Of a DNA stretch of 17,975 bases, positions 1 through 7,666 are shown in pieces. The DNA comes from Planctomycetota bacterium (GTDB taxonomy: Bacteria > Planctomycetota > GCA-002687715), in assembly GCA_013213915.1 (NCBI GenBank), contig JABSRK010000033.1, positions 1 to 17,975 on the forward strand, given 5' to 3'. The position numbers were made by a program, and so were the translations under genes. The notes beneath the pieces are model-generated. The model saw nothing but the letters and a program-made list of their open reading frames with translations. It ran no database searches and was not told where the DNA came from. The stretch's first letter is position 1. Every line of letters begins with the position of its first letter.

Positions 1-1057
1 GTTCCGCAAACGTGCGCCACGCCCGGGTGAAGCCAATCTTGAACGGCAGCGCTACGTGATCGGAGAACGCCAGCGGCGCCGCACCGGTCCCTCCCTCGCC
101 GCCGTCCACGTGGATGTAGTCGACGCCGCGACCGGACGTCTCCATCTCTTTGGCGAGCTCTTCGAACAACGCGAGTTCGCCGACGGCTGACTTGATGCCT
201 ACCGGCAGGCCGGTGCGGTCAGCGAGCTCCTCGACGAAGTCGAGCAGGCCCGATACGTCACTGAAGGCCGCATGGTGCGCCGGGCTCAGGCAGTCCTTGC
301 CGACGGGAATACCCCTGATGCGTGCGATCTCGGCGGTCACCTTCGCTGCTGGGAGGACCCCACCCTTGCCCGGCTTGGCGCCCTGGCTGAGCTTGACCTC
401 GATGACGCGGACGTTGGCCGACCCGACCGTCTCGATGAAGCGGTTCATCGAAAATGTCCCGTCATCGGCACGAGCTCCGAAGTACCCGGTTCCCAGTTGG
501 TAGACCAGTCCGCCGCCGTGGCGATGGTGCGATGCGATACCGCCTTCTCCGGTGTTGTGGAGGCAGCGCGCGGCCGCGCAGCCGCGGTTGATGGCCTCGA
601 CGGCGGTCGCCGACAGGCTTCCGTAGCTCATGGCCGACACCATGAACGCGCTCACCGGGCGAAAGGCCTTCTTCCGTCCGCGGTGTCCGCCGAGGATCTT
701 CGCGCATGGAATGAGGTGCAGGGGGTCGTCGTGCGCCGGTGGCCGTGCCGGGAACGACGCGTGCTTCAGGATCAGGTGGTTGGCGGACAACTCGAGGTCG
801 TCGTCGGTTCCGAAACCGAAGTAGTTGTTCTCCTTCTTCGACGAGGCGTACACCCAGCGCCGCTGATCGCGGCTGAACGGACGCTCCTCGTCGTTGTTGG
901 TGACGATGTACTGCCGAAGCTCGGGCCCGACGGTCTCCAGGATGTACCGGAGGTGCCCGATGATCGGGAAGTTCCTCAGGATCGCGTGCCGTCGCTGAAA
1001 CAGGTCGTACACCACGACCAGCAGCAGGAACGCTCCGATGCCGATCACCCACCACAT
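1..1057 (-). CDS. FMN-binding glutamate synthase family protein, membrane-anchored (3' end off the window)
   Basis: This is the N-terminal 352 codons of a protein related to the FMN/2-oxoglutarate-binding (GltB central) domain of glutamate synthase. I translated it directly from the complement; the frame is open to the left edge. Residues 2-17 form a hydrophobic anchor (WWVIGIGAFLLLVVVY). Next comes the family's basic and aromatic stretch with NFPIIGHLRY and GPELRQYIV, then EERPFSRDQR. Core motifs visible are HNTGEGG, EVKLSQGAKPGKGG and HVDGGEGGTGAAP, which match the FMN and substrate barrel of glutamate synthases. Family members of this stand-alone type are usually near 500 residues, so roughly 150 are missing. 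No glutaminase domain precedes it, so use of glutamine as nitrogen donor cannot be assumed; the substrate of this subfamily is uncertain. The ATG at 1057 is chosen because TATCCT ends 7 bases upstream and no Shine-Dalgarno is present. No partner gene (such as the small GltD subunit) is visible in the window. Confidence 0.88.
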   Translation of the reverse strand, partial: MWWVIGIGAFLLLVVVYDLFQRRHAILRNFPIIGHLRYILETVGPELRQYIVTNNDEERPFSRDQRRWVYASSKKENNYFGFGTDDDLELSANHLILKHASFPARPPAHDDPLHLIPCAKILGGHRGRKKAFRPVSAFMVSAMSYGSLSATAVEAINRGCAAARCLHNTGEGGIASHHRHGGGLVYQLGTGYFGARADDGTFSMNRFIETVGSANVRVIEVKLSQGAKPGKGGVLPAAKVTAEIARIRGIPVGKDCLSPAHHAAFSDVSGLLDFVEELADRTGLPVGIKSAVGELALFEELAKEMETSGRGVDYIHVDGGEGGTGAAPLAFSDHVALPFKIGFTRAWRTFAE

Positions 1058-1064
1058 GGGAGAG

Positions 1065-1070
1065 AGGATA
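1065..1070 (-). promoter_or_regulatory. Candidate -10 element (TATCCT), leaderless-type
   Basis: On the minus strand TATCCT ends 7 bases before the ATG of the glutamate-synthase-like gene. No Shine-Dalgarno lies between them. The best -35 match upstream is TGGGCA, with an 18-base spacer and 4 of 6 consensus positions. Inferred from position only. Confidence 0.45.
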
Positions 1071-1169
1071 CGCGAGGTCGCTCTACGATGCCCATTCAGG
1101 AGGACTCATGAGACGCACCAGCAGTAGCCTCCAAGCCGTTTGCGGCACGCTCGACCGCACAGGCGCAGG

Positions 1170-3224
1170 CTATTGTCCGGTCGGGAGCGCGGCCTTCAGG
1201 CAGATGAGGGCCATGGCCGTGCCGTAGGTCTTGCCGAGTTCGTGGGAGTCGACGAACCCGCCGTCGATCTCCGGAAGATCGAGGACCAACTGCAACATCT
1301 TCTTCCGGTAGGTCTCCCGCGCCGCCGTGTTCTTGACGCGCTGGATGGCCTCGGTGCGACCGTAGAGGTCGTACCAGAAGAAGAAGCCCCCGTTGCCGTA
1401 GCGATCGGCGTGGTCGTCGTACTTGCGGATGGCCTCCAGGAGACCGTGATGCTCGAAGCTGACATCGAGCGCATGGCGCAGGCGCTTCTGATCCGACTGC
1501 CCCGCCATGAGCAGCGCCAGCTCGCACGTGGGCATGCGTCCCGCGGCGCCCTCGACGACGGGCCCGCGGCTGCGTCCGCGGCCGCGCCGGCTGGGCATCC
1601 CGTAGCTGAACGTCCCGTCGTCCCCGCGGGTCGTCGCGAGGGCCGCTGTGGCCTTGTCCACGATCTTCTTGCCGGTGGGGACCTTGGCATCCTTGATGCG
1701 AAACAGGGCGTGGACCACGCTCGCCGTCGCAAACGGGTTGGGGTATTCGTGCCGCCAGGCGCCCGATTCGAGCTGCAGGTCGGACAGGGCCTTGACCACC
1801 TCGATGGCCTTCGTCCGTGCGTCCATCGGACCCTTCAGACGCTTCACACCTGCGTAGCGGAGGTAGTGCTCGAAGAAGATGAGCCGGTAGGCGTGCGCCC
1901 AGACGATTTCGTTTCTGTCCTTGGTCGCGACGTTGCGCTCGTCGAGCAGGTACGTGAGCGCCTTGTCGATGGCCTTGTCGATGCGTTTCGGGTCGATGTC
2001 CCGCCACTCCATCAGGCCGATCGCCGCGAGCGCGGTCCCCGATACGTACACGTTGGGGAGGCTGTCGGTCCCGCCGAAGTCGTAGTTGCTGTCGTCCCAC
2101 CCGCCGTGGTCGCGCTGGTTCACCAGCAGCAGTTCGACGCTCTTGCGTGCAAGCCACGAAGACCTGTCCAGCTTGCGTGGGACACGGGTACCGTCGGGGT
2201 CCGTCAGGTACGCGTCATCGGGCAGCCACTCAAAACGTTCGAATGAGCGTACGAACGGCCCGAGCCGCTGCAGCTCGGCGGAGGCCTTGTGGGTCCAGCG
2301 GTTGTTGCCGCCCTTCTCGAGAAGGCCCTGCCATGCGGCCCGGCCTTCGCCATCCCGGTTGAGGTGGTGGAGCGCGGCGCCGTACAGGAAGCGCGCTTCA
2401 TCGGACGGCTTGCTGGCCTTCAGGTACGCCGCGGCGCAGGCATCAGCTCGGCCGAGACCGAGCTCGAGGCGCATCTGCTCGACAAGGGCTCGAGGCCAGC
2501 GGTCGTGGTCCTGAAGTCCACTGAGCCAGCGACGCGCCGTGTCCGCGTCGTGTCGGCGGCGCGCGACCCGGGCGATGAGGATTCCTGCTTCCGGCGCCAG
2601 ACGTCCGACTTTCGCCAGGGCATTCGCCGCCTTGCCAGCGCCGTCGAGGTCACCCTCCGCCAGCAGCGCTTCAGCGAGGGCCATCTGGTCACCGCCCTTC
2701 GCCGCAGCGGCGGCCTGTGGCGATGGGCGGTTGAGCCCCCCGCAGCGGGAGAGCGCGTTGCGCAGCTGCCACACCCACCACTCGGACGACAACGTGGTGA
2801 TCTTGTCGACGCGGAAGACCTCTTCGCCGGCGGGAGTGAGGATGAGAAACCCGGGCTCGATGAACTTGCCGTGTACCAGGCCGTACTTGTTCTGCGCCTC
2901 CCCGCGGGCGACCAGCTTCACAGGCACGAACTTGCGCGTGATGACGGACGCCACGTCCGGGTCCGAGTACGGGCCGGACATCATGTAGTGGTCGATCTCC
3001 GGCTTGCGGTCCATCCGGCTGCCGCGGACCGTTGGCACGTACCACAAGACCGGACGCTTCTCGGTCTTGGCCGTCGCCAACGCCTCCTCCAGTGTGGCGA
3101 CCCACGGGATCTCGGAGCCGCACGCGAGGGTCTGTTCGGTCGGTCGTGGACGACGCTTTCGCTGGGCGGAGGCGTCGGGAGCGAGGATCAGCGGAACGAG
3201 GAGAAGGGGGAGGAGGCGCATCAT
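1170..3224 (-). CDS. Secreted thioredoxin-like / helical-repeat / terpenoid-cyclase-toroid protein
   Basis: 684 residues. An upstream extension of the frame to 3338 would place the signal peptide internally, so the start is taken at the tandem ATGs (3224 or 3221). Residues 1-20 are a signal peptide (MMRLLPLLLVPLILAPDASA, predicted cleavage before Q21). Residues about 35-165 resemble a thioredoxin-like fold of the kind that reads RPVLWYV, but the CxxC pair is absent, so redox activity is unlikely. Residues about 175-325 are alanine-rich helical repeats, probably TPR-like. Residues about 350-684 carry prenyltransferase/squalene-cyclase-type repeats: NQRDHGGW near 369, LQLESGAW near 483 and PEIDGGFVDS near 651, with a terminal GTAMALICL helix. 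A basic RRGRGRSRG insert sits at about 546-554. Such toroids in secreted bacterial proteins usually lack cyclase activity and may bind protein or polysaccharide. It is divergent from the SMP-30 gene 63 bases away. Exact function is unknown. Confidence 0.85.
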   Translation of the reverse strand: MMRLLPLLLVPLILAPDASAQRKRRPRPTEQTLACGSEIPWVATLEEALATAKTEKRPVLWYVPTVRGSRMDRKPEIDHYMMSGPYSDPDVASVITRKFVPVKLVARGEAQNKYGLVHGKFIEPGFLILTPAGEEVFRVDKITTLSSEWWVWQLRNALSRCGGLNRPSPQAAAAAKGGDQMALAEALLAEGDLDGAGKAANALAKVGRLAPEAGILIARVARRRHDADTARRWLSGLQDHDRWPRALVEQMRLELGLGRADACAAAYLKASKPSDEARFLYGAALHHLNRDGEGRAAWQGLLEKGGNNRWTHKASAELQRLGPFVRSFERFEWLPDDAYLTDPDGTRVPRKLDRSSWLARKSVELLLVNQRDHGGWDDSNYDFGGTDSLPNVYVSGTALAAIGLMEWRDIDPKRIDKAIDKALTYLLDERNVATKDRNEIVWAHAYRLIFFEHYLRYAGVKRLKGPMDARTKAIEVVKALSDLQLESGAWRHEYPNPFATASVVHALFRIKDAKVPTGKKIVDKATAALATTRGDDGTFSYGMPSRRGRGRSRGPVVEGAAGRMPTCELALLMAGQSDQKRLRHALDVSFEHHGLLEAIRKYDDHADRYGNGGFFFWYDLYGRTEAIQRVKNTAARETYRKKMLQLVLDLPEIDGGFVDSHELGKTYGTAMALICLKAALPTGQ

Positions 3225-3230
3225 GGTGGC

Positions 3231-3236
3231 ATTGTA
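3231..3236 (-). promoter_or_regulatory. Candidate -10 element (TACAAT), leaderless-type
   Basis: On the minus strand TACAAT is followed by GCCACC and then the ATG at 3224. It matches the -10 consensus at five of six positions and ends 6 bases before the start, leaving no room for a Shine-Dalgarno. No convincing -35 is visible. Confidence 0.5.
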
Positions 3237-3273
3237 TGGTGCGGGCACCAAAGCCGTCGCGTTCTCCACAGGA

Positions 3274-3285
3274 TCGGATATCCGA
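3274..3285. promoter_or_regulatory. Perfect 12-bp palindrome between divergent genes
   Basis: TCGGATATCCGA is its own reverse complement and lies two bases before the ATG of the SMP-30 gene, inside the 63-base spacer shared with the divergent toroid gene. This is a reasonable place for a dimeric repressor operator. It could also be chance, since no second copy was noticed elsewhere in the window. Confidence 0.3.
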
Positions 3286-3287
3286 CC

Positions 3288-4154
3288 ATGAAGCAGCTTC
3301 TCGCCTTTGTCCTCCTCGCTTCCCTCACCACCGCGCAAGGCGACCTCGTCGCGGCAGGCGCGAAGGTCCGGCGCCTGGCCACGGGCTTTCGCTTCACGGA
3401 GGGGCCGGCGTCAGATGGGAAGGGTGACGTCTATTTCACCGACATCCCGAACAACCGTATCCACCGCTGGTCTGCTGACGGCAAGCTCTCGACCTGGAGA
3501 GAAGGCACGGGTGGGGCCAACGGTCTGTACTTCGACATGAAGGGACGGTTGCTTGCCTGCCAGGGCGGGTCTCGCCGCTTGTCCCGTTTCGGTGCGAAGG
3601 GAAACGAGACGGTCCTCGTCGCAGCGTACGACAACCGGCCCCTCAACAGCCCCAACGATCTCTGGGTCGCCCCTGATGGCGGCGTCTGGTTCACCGATCC
3701 CCGGTACGGCGCTCAAGATGACCTCCAACAAGGCGGCTTACACGTGTACTGGCTGCCCCCCGACAACTCGGCGTTACGACGTGTCATCGACGACCTGGTG
3801 AAACCCAATGGCATACGCGGAACGCCGGACGGGAAGACCTTGTATGTGGCCGATGCGGGGGGAAGGAACATCATGCGTTATCGGATCGCCGGACCGGGGC
3901 GCCTGGCCGATCGGACGGTGTTCATCCGCGGATCCGGGTCCGATGGAATGACCTTGGACGAGCGAGGCAACCTCTATCTGACCACCCGCGGCAAGGTCGT
4001 CATCCACGATGGGGGGGGGCGCCTGGTCCAGGAGATCGACGTGCCGGAGTCTCCGGCGAACGTCTGTTTTGGAGGCAAGGACCGCCAGACCCTGTTCATC
4101 ACGGCGAGAACTTCCCTCTACGCCGTTCGCATGAACGTGCGGGGCGCGCTTTAG
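3288..4154 (+). CDS. Secreted SMP-30/gluconolactonase/LRE family beta-propeller
   Basis: 288 residues, the usual size for this six-bladed propeller plus a signal peptide (residues 1-16, MKQLLAFVLLASLTTA, then Q17). Residues expected to bind the divalent metal are present: E38 in RFTEGP, N174 in VKPNGI and D219 in GSDGM. N123 in SPNDL matches the substrate-side asparagine. Blade motifs such as GDVYFTD, GGVWFTD and GKTLYVAD recur. Family members hydrolyse sugar lactones, organophosphates or similar esters; the substrate here cannot be told from sequence, and an extracytoplasmic site is inferred from the signal. The reading frame continues far upstream, but that part is antisense to the toroid gene and is not coding. 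A run of nine G bases at 4011-4019 encodes three glycines between blades. No clear Shine-Dalgarno is present. Confidence 0.87.
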   Translation: MKQLLAFVLLASLTTAQGDLVAAGAKVRRLATGFRFTEGPASDGKGDVYFTDIPNNRIHRWSADGKLSTWREGTGGANGLYFDMKGRLLACQGGSRRLSRFGAKGNETVLVAAYDNRPLNSPNDLWVAPDGGVWFTDPRYGAQDDLQQGGLHVYWLPPDNSALRRVIDDLVKPNGIRGTPDGKTLYVADAGGRNIMRYRIAGPGRLADRTVFIRGSGSDGMTLDERGNLYLTTRGKVVIHDGGGRLVQEIDVPESPANVCFGGKDRQTLFITARTSLYAVRMNVRGAL

Positions 4155-4248
4155 GGCCGAGGCTTCCTTGCGGGGCGGGGCAGAGAGCCGGAATCCCGAA
4201 AAACAGCGCGCTCGCGCAGGGTTGTTCCTGGTCCCGTTCCCTGGAGTG

Positions 4249-4279
4249 TTGTCATCGGGGCGGGGTACGCTGGTACGAT
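4249..4279 (+). promoter_or_regulatory. Candidate promoter for the multihaem cytochrome gene
   Basis: TTGTCA at 4249-4254 and TACGAT at 4274-4279 are 19 bases apart, slightly longer than ideal. TG at 4271-4272 followed by one base gives an extended -10 form. It lies 45 bases before the ATG at 4325, so unlike many genes here this one would have a leader. Prediction from motifs only. Confidence 0.35.
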
Positions 4280-4324
4280 GGTGCTGCTCGCTTACGGTCT
4301 CCAACTTCGCCACGATCTTCATCC

Positions 4325-6703
4325 ATGAATTGCCTCGGTTGTCCCAGCCTGCGCCTTTATCGCGGGCTCGCCGTCCTTGCGCTCGCAGCGTCTGTGGCGT
4401 CCCAGGGCGTACAGCCCAACTCGTCTGCCGCTTCCCTCCTCGTCCAGGGGCAGGCGGGCGCTCAGAACGTCCTCCAGGGTGACGTCATCCACGGGCATCT
4501 CTCGGGGGCACCGAACTCGCTGGTTGCCCTGGTTCTGGGCCAGCCGTTGGTCCCGGGGGCTCCGACCCCGGGGGGATTCCTGAACCTGGCGACGTTCGGT
4601 GTCTGGCTCGTCGATGGCCTCACGAACCCGGCGCTCAAGACCGATGCGAACGGGAACTGGACCGGAGAGTGGCCGGTTCCGTGGGCCGTTCCTTCCGGCG
4701 TGGCGATCACGACCCAGGGGGCGGTGGGCGACACGAGCTCTCCCATCGGCCTGACGCTCACGGCGCCGTCGTCGTTGACGGTGACCGCCAACACCCTGTC
4801 GCCCGCGCACCTGTTCTTCGATCCGACGCTCGCGGCCAAAGGTGTGGAGAGCATCTTGCCACCAGCCGGGACGCTGCCCGGCGACCTGCCGACGCTCGAC
4901 CCGAATGGGTACCCCGGGCCGACGGGCATCTTCGACAATGGCGAACCGGTACACGGGGTCTTCCAGACTCCGTACTACTGTTACGCCTGCCATGGCAGCG
5001 CCGCGGATATCTGGCCCAGCTACATGGGCACGATGATGGCCAACGCGATGCGCGACCCGCTGTTCAACGGGCAGTTCGCGGTCTCGGTCGCGGGCTACGA
5101 GTACCTTAACCAGCAGGGCGTCACGAACTTCGGCGGCGACCTGATCGCCGACTTCTGCATCCGCTGCCACGGCCCGAATGCCTGGCAGGGCGGTCGCTCG
5201 GGCTTCGAGGGCGACGGAACGACGACGGCGTACACACCGGGCGTCTACGACCAGCAGCATGCACTGGACATGGAGGGAGTCGTCTGCGACGCGTGCCACC
5301 GCACAACCGGTTTCGCGGCGAATGTCTCGCCGAGTCGCTTCAAGACACCGGGCCAGCCGGATACCTCACAACTCGTCATCTCCCACGCGACCGGCAAGCG
5401 GGGGCCTTACCCGGGCACCTACGCATACTCCCATCTCGGTGGGACGACGGCCTACGGTGCGCACATCGGCCCGACCACGGGCACGACAGTGCCGCCCGTC
5501 GCGCACAACCCGCCCACCCAGTCGGGGAGCGCAGTCTCCCCGGGGCACGACACCCAGCATGGGGCGAACCTGGGGGAGTCCACGCTCTGCGGGACCTGCC
5601 ACAACATCACGCACCCCGAGTCGGGGCACGCAGTCGAGCGGACGTACACGGAATGGCTGAACTCGGACTATTCCGATCCGTCGAGCCCCGATCACCAGTC
5701 CTGTCAGGACTGCCACATGCCGGCCCAGTCCAATGTCATGGGCTGCACTCTGGGCGGGCAGGACCCGCAATACGGCGCGTGGAACAAGGTCCGTAGCGCG
5801 TTGCGCCAGCACGAGTTCGTCGGCGGCAACGCGTGGATTCCCCAGATCCTGAAGCAGATGTACCCCAACGTCGACCTTCCGTGGACGAACGGGAACAACT
5901 ACCAGGGGACGTACCACTTCGGGCCGCCGTCACGGAACGCCCTGTACGACACGGTGACGACGCGCGCCACCAACAAACTGAAGATCGCGGCCGACTTGGA
6001 CCTCACGGCGATCGAGGCGACCCCGGGCACCATCACGGCGTCAGTTACGGTGACCAACCTGTCGGGACACAAGCTGCCGACGGGTTACCCCGAAGGGCGC
6101 CAGATGTGGATCCAGATCGAGGCGCTGGATGCGGGTGGGGCGCCGTTCTGGCAGTCCGGCATCCTAGACGGAAACAACGAACTCATCGCCGATCCCGATC
6201 TGAAGGTCTACGAAGCCAGGCAGGGGCTCAACTACCCGTCGCTCGGTCTCTCCGGGGAGTCGTTCCACTTTGCGCTCAACAACATGGTCGTGAAGGACAA
6301 CCGCATTCCGCCCAAGGGCGCGACGCTGATCAAGGGGATCGGCGGCACCGATGCTTACGACCCGAACCTCGCTCCGTGGCCGTCGGGCGGGCTGTACCCC
6401 GACAACCAGCACTGGGACACGACCGTCTATCAGATCCCGATCCCGGCCGGCACGGCGCGCCCGATCAAGGTGCGGACGTCCGTGCTCTACCAGACGGCGT
6501 CCTTCGCCTACGTCGACTTCCTCGCCAACGGCGGTGACAGCGTCGTCCAGACGACGCCGCACCCGGACGCCGTCACGGTGCGCAGCCTGTGGCTCAGCGG
6601 GTACCCGGCGCCGGCCGTCCCCGTCGGCATGGTGGGCGTGGGTTCGACAGCTGATCCGAACGGGCCCTACGTGGGTCAGACGGCGATGGTCATCATCCCG
6701 TAG
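4325..6703 (+). CDS. Secreted pentahaem cytochrome c with C-terminal beta domain
   Basis: 792 residues. An N-terminal signal region (hydrophobic LAVLALAASVAS, Q27 at the predicted +1) directs export, where haem is attached. Five CxxCH sites bind haem c: CYACH at 219-223, CIRCH at 278-282, CDACH at 321-325, CGTCH at 422-426 and CQDCH at 460-464. Numerous other histidines between them could be distal ligands. Residues about 30-160 look like a beta-sandwich that precedes the haem part. Residues about 555-750 form a second beta-rich part with GHKLPTGYPEGR at 581-592, a motif known from cytochrome c554-like multihaem proteins of planctomycetes and other groups. The role is probably electron transfer or a haem-centred reductase in the envelope; no partner oxidoreductase or quinol module lies nearby. 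The CxxC near the N-terminus lacks the histidine and is not counted. No Shine-Dalgarno is seen. Confidence 0.9.
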   Translation: MNCLGCPSLRLYRGLAVLALAASVASQGVQPNSSAASLLVQGQAGAQNVLQGDVIHGHLSGAPNSLVALVLGQPLVPGAPTPGGFLNLATFGVWLVDGLTNPALKTDANGNWTGEWPVPWAVPSGVAITTQGAVGDTSSPIGLTLTAPSSLTVTANTLSPAHLFFDPTLAAKGVESILPPAGTLPGDLPTLDPNGYPGPTGIFDNGEPVHGVFQTPYYCYACHGSAADIWPSYMGTMMANAMRDPLFNGQFAVSVAGYEYLNQQGVTNFGGDLIADFCIRCHGPNAWQGGRSGFEGDGTTTAYTPGVYDQQHALDMEGVVCDACHRTTGFAANVSPSRFKTPGQPDTSQLVISHATGKRGPYPGTYAYSHLGGTTAYGAHIGPTTGTTVPPVAHNPPTQSGSAVSPGHDTQHGANLGESTLCGTCHNITHPESGHAVERTYTEWLNSDYSDPSSPDHQSCQDCHMPAQSNVMGCTLGGQDPQYGAWNKVRSALRQHEFVGGNAWIPQILKQMYPNVDLPWTNGNNYQGTYHFGPPSRNALYDTVTTRATNKLKIAADLDLTAIEATPGTITASVTVTNLSGHKLPTGYPEGRQMWIQIEALDAGGAPFWQSGILDGNNELIADPDLKVYEARQGLNYPSLGLSGESFHFALNNMVVKDNRIPPKGATLIKGIGGTDAYDPNLAPWPSGGLYPDNQHWDTTVYQIPIPAGTARPIKVRTSVLYQTASFAYVDFLANGGDSVVQTTPHPDAVTVRSLWLSGYPAPAVPVGMVGVGSTADPNGPYVGQTAMVIIP

Positions 6704-6744
6704 GCGTCCCTTCACCAAAGTAGAAGGCGCGCGACGGCCCCGCG

Positions 6745-6757
6745 CACCCTCTGGGTG
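6745..6757 (+). terminator. Small hairpin with pyrimidine-rich tail, possible terminator
   Basis: CACCC and GGGTG (5 bp) enclose the loop TCT, 42 bases after the cytochrome stop. They are followed by a T/C-rich stretch (TTCTCCCTCGTTTCTCTCTC). The stem is short, so this is a weak call. Confidence 0.3.
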
Positions 6758-6822
6758 AGTTCTCCCTCGTTTCTCTCTCCGCCAGTTCTCTGTGGCGACC
6801 TCCCCGAAATCGGATCCAACAC

Positions 6823-6850
6823 GGGTCGCGTCCGGATTCGAACGCGACCC
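6823..6850. terminator. 9-bp perfect inverted repeat between convergent genes, possible bidirectional terminator
   Basis: GGGTCGCGT (6823-6831) and ACGCGACCC (6842-6850) are perfect complements around a 10-base loop. The element lies between the 3' ends of the cytochrome gene (+) and the secretin-like gene (-). Neither strand shows a U-run after the stem, so it would be a GC-hairpin type terminator or an mRNA 3'-end stabiliser. Confidence 0.4.
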
Positions 6851-6913
6851 CGCATGATGGGTGTCGGTCGGTGCCAAGAGGGCTGTGCCTGTCAGGTCTG
6901 CGCAGACGTGTCT

Positions 6914-7525
6914 CTACTTGATCGGGACGTCGAGCTGCATCAGGAGGGACTTGATGTCCTTCATGGTCTCGGGGGCGGCCTGGGCAACGACCGCGTTCAA
7001 TTCAAAGTCGATCACGATCCGGACAGTCCCCGAGGATGAACGGGCCGTGCCTCGAGCGTTGCGGCTGTCACGTTCGTACAGGTTTGACAGGACCCTCCCC
7101 ACAGACTCCGCCTTGCGGTTCTTCAAGACCATGACGGAGGTTTCGGGCTTGTACCGCGCCTTCCCCGTCTGCGCGGTCACCTTGCGATCGAGGGTCGCGA
7201 TGAGGTCTTCCAACGTCACGAGGTCCTTTTCGTTCGCCGAGATCAGTAACGAGTTGGTCCGTGAATCCGGCACGAAGGTGAGCGGCCCTGTCAGGCCCCG
7301 TCGAAGGAGATCTCGCAGGACCGCCGATACGTTGTTGGCGACGGCGTTCTCGAGTGTGAACACCCTGATCTGTGCGGGCTTGCTTCGGGGCAGTTCCCGG
7401 GTCACCTCGCGGGGGCCTGCCGTCCGAGCCCTTGCGACCGGTTCTTGGGAGAACGCCATGGGTGCAAGGGCGAAGAGGGCGAGGATTGCCAACAAGGACA
7501 GCATGATCAGGTTGGTGCGGGACAT
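6914..7525 (-). CDS. Secreted orphan secretin N-domain (NolW-like) protein
   Basis: 203 residues. The signal peptide is MSRTNLIMLSLLAILALFALAPMAFS, with Q27 next. Two secretin-N-type modules follow. Residues about 53-115 (RVFTLENAVANNVSAVLRDL through LEDLIATLDRK) include TFVPDSRTNSLLISA, the typical beta-strand of GspD N1/N2 domains. Residues about 127-202 (VMVLKNRKAESVGRVLSNLY through SLLMQLD) repeat the same plan with FELNAVVAQA. The outer-membrane beta-barrel part of secretins is missing, so it cannot form a pore alone. It may bind another secretin, pilotin or pilus-type component in the periplasm. The ATG at 7525 is supported by GGAG 7 bases upstream. It is downstream of the GDPD gene on the same strand with a 141-base gap and a hairpin between, so it may be transcribed separately. 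Confidence 0.75.
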   Translation of the reverse strand: MSRTNLIMLSLLAILALFALAPMAFSQEPVARARTAGPREVTRELPRSKPAQIRVFTLENAVANNVSAVLRDLLRRGLTGPLTFVPDSRTNSLLISANEKDLVTLEDLIATLDRKVTAQTGKARYKPETSVMVLKNRKAESVGRVLSNLYERDSRNARGTARSSSGTVRIVIDFELNAVVAQAAPETMKDIKSLLMQLDVPIK

Positions 7526-7532
7526 GGCATCA

Positions 7533-7536
7533 CTCC
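7533..7536 (-). promoter_or_regulatory. Shine-Dalgarno (GGAG) of the secretin-like gene
   Basis: On the minus strand GGAG is followed by TGATGCC (7 bases) and the ATG at 7525. It is noted because most unit-leading genes in the window lack such a site. Confidence 0.6.
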
Positions 7537-7632
7537 GTGTTTTGAGGCATACCTGCGGGGAACGGGAAGGTAGACGACGAATGCGGGCAGGATCTTCCCG
7601 ACGTGCGGGGGATTCCCTTCGGCGGATGGGGG

Positions 7633-7652
7633 GCCGGGGTTCGCGCCCCGGC
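7633..7652 (-). terminator. GC-rich hairpin after the GDPD gene
   Basis: GCCGGGG (7633-7639) and CCCCGGC (7646-7652) form a 7-bp stem with a 6-base loop. It begins 14 bases beyond the GDPD stop codon on the minus strand. No U-tract follows, so it may be a weak terminator or a 3'-end stabiliser within the operon. Confidence 0.4.
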
Positions 7653-7666
7653 GCCGGGCCAGACCC

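Noticed and set aside
1141..1159. TGCGG/CCGCA hairpin downstream of the toroid gene
   Set aside because: A 5-bp stem with a 9-base loop and no U-tract is common by chance in GC-rich sequence.
2289..3287. Upstream extension of the SMP-30 frame
   Set aside because: It is entirely opposite the toroid gene and would put the clear signal peptide (MKQLLAFVLL) in mid-protein.
4325..4342. CLGC at the cytochrome N-terminus as a sixth haem site or lipobox
   Set aside because: It lacks the histidine of CxxCH and precedes the hydrophobic segment, so it is neither a haem site nor a lipobox.
6823..6850. tRNA-like TTCGAAT/GTTCGAATCC sequence
   Set aside because: The flanking five bases do not form a T-arm stem, and no acceptor or anticodon arm can be found; the region folds better as a simple hairpin.
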